Notes under the pieces: model-generated
Told to the model about the DNA's origin: nothing
The model's input: only the letters and a program-made list of their open reading frames with translations
Databases searched by the model: none
Made by a program: the position numbers and the translations under genes
Assembly: GCF_018991925.1 (NCBI RefSeq)
Contig: NW_024737068.1
Coordinates: forward strand, 7,226,307-7,290,306
Length of the DNA: 64,000 nt
Source of the DNA: Homarus americanus
Lineage: Eukaryota > Arthropoda > Malacostraca > Decapoda > Nephropidae
Direction of reading: 5' to 3'
Shown here: piece after piece, positions 30,600 to 41,416 of the stretch
Position numbering within the stretch: position 1 is the stretch's first letter
How the letters are laid out: each line of letters begins with the position of its first letter

Positions 30600-33500
30600 C
30601 ACTGGGAGATGGAGTTCGATTATTTAATGATAATGTGACTTAAACATATATGATACAGTATTACCGTCTCAGTAATAGTAAGTTCGTCCACAGTATATGA
30701 TAGGTTATGCTAGGCTAGTTTAAGGTTAGGTTAACTTAACGTTAACTTATAAATAAAACTTTGTAATTTTTTTTTCATAAATACGACCGTATCACCATAA
30801 AACTTTGAAATTGCGGCGTTTATTTATTTGTTTTCTCTGAAAACCAAAATTTTTAACCCATGACAATATAATCAGGGCATATCAGCACTTAAACGCCATT
30901 TCCTATTATTTTATGCATTACTGCACATTAGTTATATTTGAAAATTACACTGGAAACCTTAGAAAATTGACATTTCCCCTGTTTGTAACTAACAGGCTTT
31001 CCACAAGTATTTTTATTTGTAAAATCTTTTCCTCCCCAAACAAATGGACTAATAAATCACGTTCTATCTGCGATATAGGACTTGCCCTTGATGACTGGGA
31101 GAAAAAAATGTCCATGATGATAAGGCAGTACTCTTAATTTTAGCGCCAACGAAGGTAGACAAAGTAACAAACACACACAAGTAGGACGACCCATAATGCA
31201 ACAGCGAAAAGACGACCCATAATTCATCAGCGAAGTGGACAGTATTACCAGACCTACCCTACTTGGTCCCACACGAAGGGGAAGAGGTTTGAGCAATTAA
31301 AAATACCGCTTGAAAGAACAATCCCTTCAAGAAGACTTCGTCAGAGAGGGAAGATGTTGTTTAATAATACGGGCGATAGTCCGTCACTGGTCAGTCCTCG
31401 GGAAGAGTTGAGTTTGTTTTTTCATCTGGAAACCAAATTCTGGGATTTTTTCACCAAGTCTTCAAAGTATATAAATTACTTACGGTAAGTCTGCTAACAT
31501 CTATGTAGTATACATTTCCATTCTTCAGATTTGTTTCTAATTTATTAAAACCTAATATTAACCGTCTCATAGAAGCCAGGGGTATCTTAGCACCGGCCTG
31601 GGTGACTCTCAAACAGTCATTGATTGGGAGCGTTGTTCAAGTGTTCAAACATGGATACAGTAGTACTCGCTTCCTGCCAAGAATCGTTGATTCACGCCCG
31701 GGGTACTTCCAGTCCACCGGACTGTGAATGGGTACGTAGCTGTACAGTTAGGACAGTTAAGACGGACGAATGCATTTCTGGTGTCACGGGATTTTTCCCC
31801 CGCGATATTCCCGCGTGCCTGAGTTTGGAAATTACTGTAATTTATCACGCCACCATGAAATAGTTTCCTTCATGATAGAGCTCCCTCATCATGTGGCATA
31901 ATTAAAAGAATTTCTTGTTAGATATATATATATATATTTATATATTGGGGGGGATCTACTTTTGGTAATGCTTATGTATTTTAAACAATTTACTGAAAAA
32001 ATAGAATTGCCAGGGTAATTATTTTATTTAACTGGAAAAATTACACCTGCAAAATGTCATCATGAGCAGTATTCTTATTATTTACAGTTAATAAATAAGT
32101 TCTTAAATGTGACAGGCTTTAACAACGATAACTAATAGAAATCTTACCTCCAAACTCAAAATAATTTGCATACTTGAAAAATCCATTTAATTCATTCTTT
32201 TGCAAGTTAATAGACATTTCCCCTTCCGATGAAACTTCATTATATTTCTTGTGGAATAATCTCTCGCCATAATATTATCTAGAGTACAAATAACAAGCGT
32301 AGGGTAGATATATCATGGAATGTATTAACTTAGTCGTACATACGCAAAAATGCCTCGGGGCACTCACTACATATCACGGAAATTGTTTCACTACAAAATT
32401 CGTTGCACCAAATGCGCTCCATGATCAATCTCAGCAGCGAGGAAAATACTCCCGGGATACTTGTAAATCTAGTAAAACAGTAATAATTGGCCACTCATTT
32501 TGAATCCTGATGATCCCTGGGTAGAAACAGGTTATTGTACGTACAATACACTGAAGATGATTACCAAGTTCAATGATGCATAAATCATATTTTATGTATT
32601 CAACCAACGTATACATTACATCACTTCAGTAGCACGTATGAGGTCTTCACGTTATCTACACACACCCACATTATCCGTAAGTGTTAAGTGTTATAAGTAT
32701 TTACTTAAAAGTGACATTCAAATAAATACCCAGTCTGAAGTACAACAGTGTAACATATTATCCTGATTTGGTGAACCACCTCTCATTGGTCGTCCATTTG
32801 TTGTAAAGTGTGACTAACATTCATGAATTGACGGTTGGAATATGATTGTTTTGATTTAGTCATTTTAGTGGATAATATTTGAGTGGCCATTTTTTTTTTC
32901 AATTTCAATTGTTTATTCCTTGATAGAGGAAGCGGGATCCTAGTGCTGTCACTAGGTACCCCTGTACAATGACACCAGAAGCATCTGGCAAGTGTGACAA
33001 GTATATACAGTACAAATATTATAAAGGGGCTTACTAAAGCCTAAGGAAGGGAAGATATTCTTTTAACACATAATCAATGTTATTTACATAATATCTGGCC
33101 AGTATGGGGAGGATCATCGTGTCTCCGTCAGGGGGTCGTGGAGTGGTTGAGTGGCCAAAGAAAACGTTAACATGAGGCAGTATCCAGAGGTGACACCACT
33201 AATTTACATTAAGTGTCACTATATTGTATAGTTCGACATTTACTCTTCCATGGTAACGGTTCTCGAGCAAGGTTTGCATTCACTCTGTTATTATTATTAT
33301 TATTATTGTCATTACGTATGGGTCAGTATTAAGTCTGGGAAAGCACAGAGTACATGATTTATTTTTAACTTAGAAATAGATGTGATGAAAAATATTGTAC
33401 GGTATTTACCTCAGATGATTAACACTTAGGGATAACTCCATCGCTGTACCGTCTTTAACCCATTGCGTACTATGGATCTCTTTATGCTGAATAAAATCGT

Positions 33501-33880
33501 CAGGCGTTAGCCAAATAAAATAGTAAATCAAATAGTAAGAGTGCCGTCCATTAGTGAAAGGCTTAAGTATTTTACAAACATTATATGGACGTCACCTGCT
33601 CGCTGTCATAAGTGTTTGTCGTGTTGGTTACTTTCAGAACGGCAGCTGATACATACAGTACCTGTCTACAGCACCATACTATTATAAACACACTACAGTA
33701 TATACATCATGGCTTGGTGAGCACCTGTGCTACCTTAGTGAAGGATAAAAGTCCCCTAGGACAAATAATAATAATTTGTTTAGTCATTATTTTTTATTCT
33801 TTGCTATTTACAGTTCATGAACACTTCTCTGGAAAAATATTACATTTATTATATTATAAGGCTGGAATACCTAACGTAAC
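30600..33880. other. Unassigned AT-rich stretch with small relics
   Basis: No gene. 32892-32985 reads inversely as a possible retroposon end (..CAATGTACAGGGGTACC...AATAAACAATTGAAATTGAAA). 33455-33560 is a + copy of the dispersed repeat also found at 14195-14300 (-) and 39800-39880 (+). A short (TA)n lies at 31922-31937. Confidence 0.4.
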
Positions 33881-33992
33881 TTAACCTTACCTAACCAAAT
33901 ATAACGAAACCCAACCCAACCTAAACCTAATATAACCCAATGTAACCTAATACTGTATAAACTAATCTAATGTGACCTAACCTAACCTATTT
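33880..33992. repeat. CCTAA-rich degenerate telomere-like tract
   Basis: Repeated ACCTAA/ACCCAA/ATCTAA words such as CCTTACCTAACC and GTGACCTAACCTAACCT. This is a degenerate form of the arthropod TTAGG telomere motif, here interstitial. Confidence 0.6.
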
Positions 33993-34029
33993 TGCATTTT
34001 AACTGATAGGGTTTTGTCCAGGAGGTTTT

Positions 34030-34031
<2 letters not shown>

Positions 34032-34118
<87 letters not shown>

Positions 34119-34140
34119 GTATATATATATATATATATAT
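34032..34140. repeat. (TA)n microsatellite
   Basis: Perfect TA with one CAGG interruption at 34116-34119. Confidence 0.96.
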
Positions 34141-34839
34141 TTTTTTTTTCCTTGGGGGCTTTTGTCCTTAGGGCCTTATGTCCTGATCCCGTGCTACCTT
34201 CATCGGTTCTTGCAATCTGGTTACGCTGGTCCGAGCCGCCTAGTTACATAAGGTAACAGATTTACTTTGTGTTATTCATTCTTTTCCAGTTAGTTTGGAA
34301 AATTATCCAGATTTAAAAGGTAAATGTATTCTGTACATATCTCAACGTGTGTGATGCTTGACAACACGCCTTGAGTTGACTATATCAGCTTGTGTGAAAT
34401 CGCTACATGACACCAAGCCTGAGTGACTGACTCCCCAGCCTGAGTCTGTCTCATATTTTCCAGAAACAAAACCTCAGAGATATGTAGTAATCAAGAAAGT
34501 TGACAGTGGAAAGTTAACAGTGAGAGAGAGGAAATGTTAGACAGATTAAGGAGAGGGAGAGATGGAAGAGGGAAAGAGAAGGCAGAGAAGGGGAGGAGGA
34601 ACGACAGAGAGAGAGATTTCCGGGAACTGCTCCCTCCCCCCTATCACCCCTACTGCTTGTTGGGGGACCTGCTACCTACCTACCTACCTACCCTACCTTA
34701 CTATTGATTCCTCTTGCTATCACCCCCCATCCTCTCCCCACTGCCCAAATAGTCACCCCACACCGCTGCCAGGCCTTCCCCTTTTGATACTTCGGGGCTA
34801 GGCTATTGCCAGTTACTCAAGGCAACAACTGTTGGTGCT

Positions 34840-35125
34840 AAACTACTGCTTGATTACTGCTGATGGTACTGAACTACTGCTGGTGTTACTGGACTACTGC
34901 TGCTGATGGCAGTGAACTGCTGCTGGTGATGGTGATAGACTACTGCTGATAGTGCTGAACTACTGCTGGTGCTAGATTACTGCTGTTGGTGCTAGACTAC
35001 TCTTGTTGGTACTAGACTACTGCTGGTGATGCTAGAATACTGCTGGTTGTGCTAGACTACTCCTAGTGGTGCTAGACTACTCCTAGTGGTGCTAGACTAC
35101 TGTCGTTGATGCTGGATCACTATCT
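34840..35125. repeat. GCTAGACTACTGCTGGTG minisatellite
   Basis: Tandem 18-24 bp units built on GCTAGACTACT(G/C)CTGGTG(G/A)T. The cleanest are near 35045-35110. Confidence 0.8.
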
Positions 35126-35244
35126 CTTTTGATTATTCGGACGGTCAAAGAAATCATCCTTTTTTTTCGGACTGGCAGGTAGTATCTATTTATTTACCAT
35201 CAAGTATCCTAGAGCCTAGCAGGTTGAGAGGAGGGAGGAATATA

Positions 35245-35429
35245 CAGTTGTGGACAAAATTTCCTGGACACTTGGCAGTGTCTGGCATATACAGTAGGTA
35301 CTTGAGGATCATTAGGTGAAGGGGATTGGAATTTTCTGTGTTAAGGATTTTTGTCCCTTTTCTAGTTCCCCCATAATATGTGATGAAATGCAGCGTTATT
35401 AGATATAAAATAAATTTTGTCCGGAACTG
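35245..35429. mobile_element. 185-bp MITE with TA target duplication
   Basis: The left end CAGTTGTGGACAAAATTT and the inverse right end CAGTTCCGGACAAAATTT match at 16 of 18 positions. TA flanks both ends (35243-35244 and 35430-35431). This is the form of a Tc1/mariner-type MITE. The - strand ORF across it (35190-35537) is spurious. Confidence 0.75.
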
Positions 35430-35848
35430 TACTGTACATCTCTGGAGGGGGACCATTATGTACTGATATGACTGAATCTGAATAACGTTCGCGCACACTC
35501 GCTTTACGCACACGATGATAATTATTATGATAGACATAGTGGAAATTAATTATAGGGGATGTGACACTGAAGACAAACAGACCTTGTGTAAATCAAGAAA
35601 TTAGGTAAAAACAGGGGGTTACGGTATCCTGTATCTTCTGTCGTGCTTAACCTGAAACATCGAACGACGACTTAAAACGTGTTCCTAGGGTGGGTGTCGT
35701 GCATTGGTAAGCTTGCTGCTCTCTCGCATGACAGTTATTATAATCGTATTCCATAACAATTCCTTATCTATTTCGTCCCTATGTATTTTTATATAATGTT
35801 ATCTCGGTTGTGCTTAGAATATAAAATGGTTCTTTAGTACTACCAGGT

Positions 35849-36114
35849 AGTAGGTAGTAGGCAGCTACTAAACAGGGAAGTACTACCGCCTGGGAAGATA
35901 TTGGAAGCATAATGTATTGTCTAATGGTAGACCCTGCTTCCATATGGCGTCACGAAAATTGTGACCAAGTCCCAGGCTGCTGACTGACTTTGTGCTTTAT
36001 TTACACACAATTGCAGGGTCTCACTTGTTTCTCTTACTACTGACAACACAACATGCATATATCGTTTCTCACTTTTGATCTTTTTTTTTAGATTTTATTA
36101 TTTTTTAGGATTCC

Positions 36115-36179
<65 letters not shown>

Positions 36180-36229
36180 TTATTTTTAGTATTGTATTTT
36201 TTTATAAATTTTAATTACAGCACTATGAA

Positions 36230-36303
<74 letters not shown>

Positions 36304-36339
36304 ATTATAATTATTATAATTATTATTATAATTATTATA

Positions 36340-36393
<54 letters not shown>

Positions 36394-36470
36394 ATTATTA
36401 TATATTCGCCCCCCAGGCCCTGATGTGGGTCAGAGACCTGTGCCCTAGTGGGCTAATCCCCATAAAATAT
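35849..36470 (+). mobile_element. Composite retroposon with family A tail, + copy
   Basis: Its head (35849-36100, starting GTAGTAGGTAGTAGGCAGCT, with CCGCCTGGGAAGATATTGGA and GGTAGACCCTGC) is followed by (ATT)n blocks (36115-36179, 36233-36400) and the family A tail TTCGCCCCCCAGGCC...GTGGGCTAATCCCC (about 36408-36465). An inverse copy with the same order lies at 37283-37739. Confidence 0.75.
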
Positions 36471-37282
36471 ACGATTTTTTTTTCAGCAGACTGATAATAT
36501 GGTTGCCCGAAACATAAGTAGAATGCCCTAAAAAAATTATTACCCTAGGCTTACAATATGATAAATTTATTCTTTACCTTAAACCTTTGAATAAACAACG
36601 GCGTATTTTCTCTTATATACACCTCCCTACAGGTTGCTAACTACATACAACAGCGGAAAAACTAACTAGCCAGTGACAATAAATATAAACCTACAGAAGC
36701 CAGCTTTTTATAATATTATTAATATTTTTTTTTTTATTTAATGTTGGCTACCGGAAAATGTGGGTCCCGTATTCGGCCGCACACTCTGAACACCCCTGAA
36801 CTGTATAATGGGATACGGTATTTCTTTCGATGTATTATATAAAAGAAAAATGACTATCTGGTGCATATGTTAAAGTTAACACTCGTCACTTCAAATAAAA
36901 GCCTTTTTGCTTTATTTCAGCATAATCATGGTACAGTTTTACATTGATGCCGATATTAATGGTAAAAATATAACTACACTGTTGTCATACTGCTGTTGAA
37001 TAACATGCTGCAAATATGTGTCACGCCGGTTGCTTCACGACCCTTTATCCACCTCACAACTGAGGACTTCGTCATACTAAAGAGCCACCGCATGCAGCGT
37101 TGCTTACACCCTTGTAGTGAACAAGGTCTTCTATAGCCCTCTGTAATGAAGGGCGATAATCGGTTCTCGCGTTTCTTTTGAGGTTTCGGCGAATATATTT
37201 TTGCCCTCCAGCCTGTGTGGGTGCTTGTCAACGAATCATGCGGTCGTAACGCATTTACCAAGTCATTTTCGATTTTTTTTTT
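36471..37282. other. Spacer between inverted retroposon copies
   Basis: No gene. The ORF 36974-37369 (-) overlaps the tail and has no domain. Confidence 0.4.
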
Positions 37283-37367
37283 TACGGTCATTAACCCACT
37301 CAGGCACAGGTCATTTTTAATGACCCACATCAAGGCCTTGGGGGCGAAAGTATAATAAAACAACAAC

Positions 37368-37413
<46 letters not shown>

Positions 37414-37739
37414 TTAATAAAAATAAATAACAATTATAACAGTTAATAAAAATTATAAATAATAATAATAATGAGCCATAAATAAATTTAGAAAAAATGA
37501 AAAAATATCAAGAGTGACAAATACTGTATGTATATTGCGTTGTCAAAGTAAGAGAAACAATTGAGACCCTGCAATTAAGTGTAAATGAGGCAGAAAGTCA
37601 GATCAGCAACCTTGGACTTGGTCACAATTTTCGTGATGCCATATAGCAGCAGGGTCTACCATTAGACAACACATTATGCTTCCAATATCTTCCCAGGCGG
37701 TAGTACCTCCCTGTTTGATAGCTGCCTACTACCTACTAA
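37283..37739 (-). mobile_element. Composite retroposon with family A tail, - copy
   Basis: Read on the - strand it has the same head (37739-37480), a shorter (ATT)n (37410-37364), and the tail TTCGCCCCCAAGGCCTTGATGTGGGTC...GTGGG (37345-37288). Head identity to the + copy is high by eye, roughly nine bases in ten. Together the two copies make a large imperfect palindrome around an 810-bp spacer. Confidence 0.75.
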
Positions 37740-37798
37740 CTATAAATTATTAAATCATTAAAACTTTGATATCGTATTCGTGTTCTATAACCCTTGAC

Positions 37799-39193
37799 CA
37801 GTGGTTCCCAAACTATTTCACATGGCACCCCATTTGCTTTTTTTTTTACCAAACACTCTCGTCTCCATTACATTTTTAAAAGTAAATTTAATAAACTTTT
37901 GATAATTTTTCACCTTGTACTCGTACTTATATTAATTTCAAGAGCAACTAATCCTTAAATGGATTAGGGCGTGGTTACAGGACAGGAAACAGCGAGTGAG
38001 CATTAACGGCACTAAGTCCCATTGGAGCAACGTCACAAGTGGAGTTCCCCAAGGCTCAGTACTTGGACCATTATTGTTTATTATATACATAAACGACATA
38101 GATATCGGCATAGACAGCAACATAAGTAAATTTGCTGATGACACTAAAATAGGACGTGTTATCAAATCTGACGAGGACTCGGCAAAACTACAGGAAGATC
38201 TAAACAAATTTTTCGAATGGTCTGAAAAATGGCAGATGAAATTCAATGTGGACAAATGTAAAGTACTCAGTATAGGAGATGTAAACAGGGAAACCAGATA
38301 CCAGATGAACAACGATGCCATAGAGAAATCCGACTGCGAGAGAGATTTAGGAGTAATGATAAGTAGGAACCTTAAGCCAAGTAAACAATGTGTTTTTGCT
38401 CGTAACAAGGCTAATAAAGTACTTGGGTTCATACAAAGGAGTGTTAGTTACAAGACTAGCGAGGTCATCCTAAAACTGTATCTTGCTCTTGTGAGACCAC
38501 ACCTGGATTACGCAGTTCAGTTCTGGTCACCGTATTACAGAATGGATATAGAATCCTTGGAAAGAATTCAGAGGAGAATGACAAGACTAATCCCGGGCAT
38601 TAGGAACCTTGAGTATAGAGACAGGTTAAAGCATCTTAATTTGCACTCCTCGAGAGACGTAGAGCGAGGGGCGACCTGATAGAGGTGTATAAGTGGAAGA
38701 CAGGGCTAAACAAAGGGGACATTACAAAGGTACTCAAATTATCCAACCAGGTGCGAACTCGTAACAATGGTTTTAAATTGGACAAATTTAGATTTAGGCG
38801 TGAAATAGGTAAACACTGGTTTGGAAACAGAGTGGTGGATGAATGGAACAAGTTACCAAATATCATCATTAACTCGAATACGCTGAATTGCTTCAAACAT
38901 AGGTTGGATGCTCATATGAGCAATAGGGGTTGGGTGTAAACGGGACTGCCCAGTATGGGCCAATAGGCCCGCTGCAGTTTCCTCCATTCTTATGTTCTTA
39001 TGTTCTTATGTTCATGTATCGTGCTTATGGGGAATATTGAATTATAATAAGGAAAAAATCATGGTGCAAAATTAATATTGAAAATGTACAAATAGAAAAA
39101 GAATGTCAATATGCTGTAAATGTTTTTCACGTGGCATACGCTCCCCCACCCCCCCTCGTGCCAACCTGGCGTCCCCCAGTTTGGGAACCACTG
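37799..39193. mobile_element. hAT-type MITE interrupted by a CR1-type LINE
   Basis: The ends CAGTGGTTCCCAAACT (37799-37814) and AGTTTGGGAACCACTG (39178-39193) are perfect 16-bp inverted repeats of the well-known hAT form. Sub-terminal GGCACCCC-like sequence is on the left and GGCGTCCCCC on the right. The outer 8 bp, CCCTTGAC and CCCTACTA, agree only partly, so the target duplication has decayed or the ends are slightly off. The inner 37941-39015 is a LINE; without it the MITE is about 320 bp. Confidence 0.75.
37941..39015 (+). pseudogene. CR1-type LINE, 5'-truncated, one frameshift
   Basis: The RT C-terminal half is nearly open from 37943: 'LILKWIRAWLQDRKQRV', 'TSGVPQGSVLGPLLFIIYIND', catalytic FADDTK (about 38131), 'WQMKFNVDKCKVL', 'RDLGVMISRNLKPSKQC', 'LVRPHLDYAVQFWSPYY', 'IQRRMTRLIPGI'. 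The frame is lost near 38655-38680 and continues as 'ARGDLIEVYKWKTG' and 'HWFGNRVVDEWNKLP', ending at 38937-38939. The 3' end is an 8-bp repeat, TTCTTATG, about three and a half copies, which is how CR1 elements terminate. One frameshift and truncation make it dead, but it is the least decayed EN-type LINE here. It landed inside the hAT MITE, so it is younger than that. Confidence 0.85.
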
Positions 39194-39533
39194 CCCTACT
39201 AGACCATCAATATTATTTCACAGTCGTCCGCTTAGTAACGAAGAATATGTATGAATTTCGGTATATTACCCTCAACAAAATAATTATATCCTAATAATAT
39301 CTTATTGGTAACAGATAAACAAATTAATAACATCGACACTGTCATAAGGCAAAAAAAAATATGGAAACAGCATATTCACAATTTATTTCAGTTAACCCTT
39401 GTACTTATTAATGTTTTGTTTGTTTTTTCTTTATACGGTACCATATTTATGATATGGCAACTTTGAAGCATTTGAGGTGAATGTGGGGTAGATGATTAGT
39501 GGGTCTCATGTTTTTGACTTGACTTTACCGGAC

Positions 39534-39779
39534 AGGATTCTTTAACACGAGATAAGGTTTCTCAAGTTTTAAAATGCAGACAAAGTTACCTTGCTTGTTC
39601 TTACAATACTAAAAATTATTACTAAATCCTGACTTAGGCATACTTTAATACATTTATTTACTGTGTACAATTTGCTAAAGAATGTGATGACAGTTGTACG
39701 ATGTGACTGGGGATTCCCAAGTTAGGCTTAGGTCTGCATTTTATACCCAGAGAAACCTTATCTCGTGCTAAAGAATCCT
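39534..39779. mobile_element. MITE-like element with about 48-bp inverted arms
   Basis: AGGATTCTTTAACACGAGAT...AAAATGCAGA (39534-39582) recurs inversely at 39732-39779 with few mismatches. The 150-bp interior is non-coding. Confidence 0.65.
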
Positions 39780-39799
39780 TTCTTTGTCCTTGCCTACTT

Positions 39800-39880
39800 T
39801 AACTCTTTATACTACAGTATATGGGTTTCCCTCTGAGCTGAATAAAATCGTCCGGCATAGCCAAATAAAATATTAAAAGT
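39800..39880 (+). repeat. Dispersed repeat copy
   Basis: CTGAATAAAATCGTCCGGC.TAGCCAAATAAAAT is shared with 33455-33560 (+) and 14195-14300 (-). No termini are recognised. Confidence 0.55.
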
Positions 39881-40371
39881 GGTGTTCCTCATCTTCATTT
39901 TCAAAGTCTTCCTTACCTTTGCTGTTTGCTTGAAGTCCTAGACAAGAGCAAAATTGTGCAAGGGGGAATTGGTTTTTCTCACAGTCACAAGATATTGTAT
40001 TGGATAAAGATATTTAATATCCCAGTGGTGACACCCCTAAGCTGTTTTAACTTGTCTTTCTAATTTACAGTAGGGTTCACATATTTTTTTTTTTAATTTC
40101 TGCATCAAAATGATTTTTCCTTTGCATTAGTCAGTTCAATATATTGTAGTGTATAACTTTCCTGACTTAACTAATGGATTTTTTTGTACACAACAATTGA
40201 TTTTTTTTAATAGCAGTTTAATACTGTACAGTAAAACCAGTGACCTGTTCTTGTCACCCTTGTAGTTTTCTGCTGGAAAATTACTCTTATTTTTATGCAT
40301 TCATCATATAAGAGTACTGTACAGTATAGTATAGTGCATGACAGTGAGTAAATGGTGCACTTACTAATGCT

Positions 40372-40385
40372 TGATCATTTTTCAG
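40372..40385 (+). promoter_or_regulatory. 3' splice acceptor before the SOCS exon
   Basis: A T-rich stretch ends TTTTTCAG at 40385, followed by GTGCAGCCAACATG. The ATG lies 11 bases into the exon, so the preceding exon(s) would be 5' UTR. Confidence 0.6.
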
Positions 40386-40396
40386 GTGCAGCCAAC

Positions 40397-41416
40397 ATGC
40401 TGACGTGTCCCAACTGCCACCATGTGTTGGCGGCCCACTCCTGCTGCGGAATGACCTTAATGCCACCAGCCATGCACTGCCCGATACCCACAGCACCCAG
40501 TGTGTCCCTGGCGACTCCATCTCCTGGGACCCTCATTATGGGCCCCTCTCTAGGGGCCGTTCCATTCAACGCCAGTGCCACGCAGCAACCATCACCACTG
40601 GCCACCCCGCATGTCAGTGGACATATGTTCCACTTTCCATCACTTCACATGCCAAGTCCTGTAGTTTGTCACAGTTCCTGCCATATGGCGTGTCATGCAA
40701 CAATGCACTCACACTGTGTAGGCACCTGCCGAGGAGCATGCAATGGAGCTTGGAGGTGGCCAGATAGTGGAGGTCAGATACCAGCTCAGACGTTAACTAC
40801 ACGTATGCACACATCAGGTGGGGGCATAGTTGATGAGAGTGCAGGAGTTAAGACAACACTGAGGGACATGCGAGACAGTTTCAGCTGTGTAAGAGATTGG
40901 GATGAAGATCATGTGTTGAGTGCAACGCGACAGGCTCTGGCAAAGAGTGGATGGTACTGGGAGCGATTGTCTTGGCGTCAAGCAGAAACACTCTTGCAAA
41001 GTACCAGTTTAGGTACTTTCATTGTTCGGGACTCGGCAGATACTAGATTTCTTTACTCACTAAGTGTGCAGACAGAACGGGGACCCACCAGTGTTAGAAT
41101 CCACTATACTGGGGGTAAGTTTCGCCTCGACTGTGAGTCACACATGACATCAACAGTCCCTGAGTTCTCCCACGTTATCACCCTTATTGAACATTACATC
41201 CGCATAAATCGAAAGTTACAACGGCATGTGTGGGTAGATGCTGAGGGTAAGGTGTATTCGCCTATCACCATAAGGCAGCCTCTCAAACGAACTGTACCAT
41301 CACTCAAACATTTATGTCGTTTATCAATTAATCAGTCATTTCACCGCTCTTGTAGCACTGTGTTCCTCCCTCCAACTTTGTCTGAGTATATTAATGAGTA
41401 CCCATTTTGGTGCTAA
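40397..41416 (+). CDS. SOCS2-like: Suppressor of cytokine signalling, SOCS2/CISH-like
   Basis: SOCS proteins bind phosphotyrosines on cytokine receptors or JAKs through SH2 and recruit an Elongin B/C-Cullin 5 ubiquitin ligase through the SOCS box, damping JAK/STAT signalling. From the ATG at 40397 (A at -3) the protein has 339 residues. The SH2 spans about 186-290: 'GWYWERLSWRQAETLL', the phosphate-binding 'GTFIVRDS' (Arg 211), 'FLYSLSVQT', 'VRIHYTGGKFRL', 'LIEHYI'. The SOCS box (about 301-339) has the BC-box 'SLKHLCRLSI' and a Cul5-like 'LPPTLSEYINEY', ending PFWC. The N-terminal 130 residues are unusual, rich in Cys, His, Met and Pro (CPNCHHVL, CHSSCHMACHATMHSHC). The whole product fits in one exon behind a splice acceptor. 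Among family members the C-terminus is closest to SOCS2/CISH by motif memory. This is the one clear host protein in the window. Confidence 0.9.
   Translation: MLTCPNCHHVLAAHSCCGMTLMPPAMHCPIPTAPSVSLATPSPGTLIMGPSLGAVPFNASATQQPSPLATPHVSGHMFHFPSLHMPSPVVCHSSCHMACHATMHSHCVGTCRGACNGAWRWPDSGGQIPAQTLTTRMHTSGGGIVDESAGVKTTLRDMRDSFSCVRDWDEDHVLSATRQALAKSGWYWERLSWRQAETLLQSTSLGTFIVRDSADTRFLYSLSVQTERGPTSVRIHYTGGKFRLDCESHMTSTVPEFSHVITLIEHYIRINRKLQRHVWVDAEGKVYSPITIRQPLKRTVPSLKHLCRLSINQSFHRSCSTVFLPPTLSEYINEYPFWC

Noticed and set aside
31624..31863. 79-codon ORF
   Set aside because: No homology that I recognise and no supporting signals.
35190..35537. 115-codon ORF on the - strand
   Set aside because: It overlaps the TA-flanked MITE and has no domain or biased codon pattern.
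35690..35760. tRNA-like GCATTGGTAAGCTTGCTGCTC
   Set aside because: An A-box-like word only; the expected B box is too degenerate to call a SINE.
40405..40767. Second ORF overlapping the SOCS N-terminus
   Set aside because: An out-of-frame shadow; the SH2/SOCS frame is the real one.
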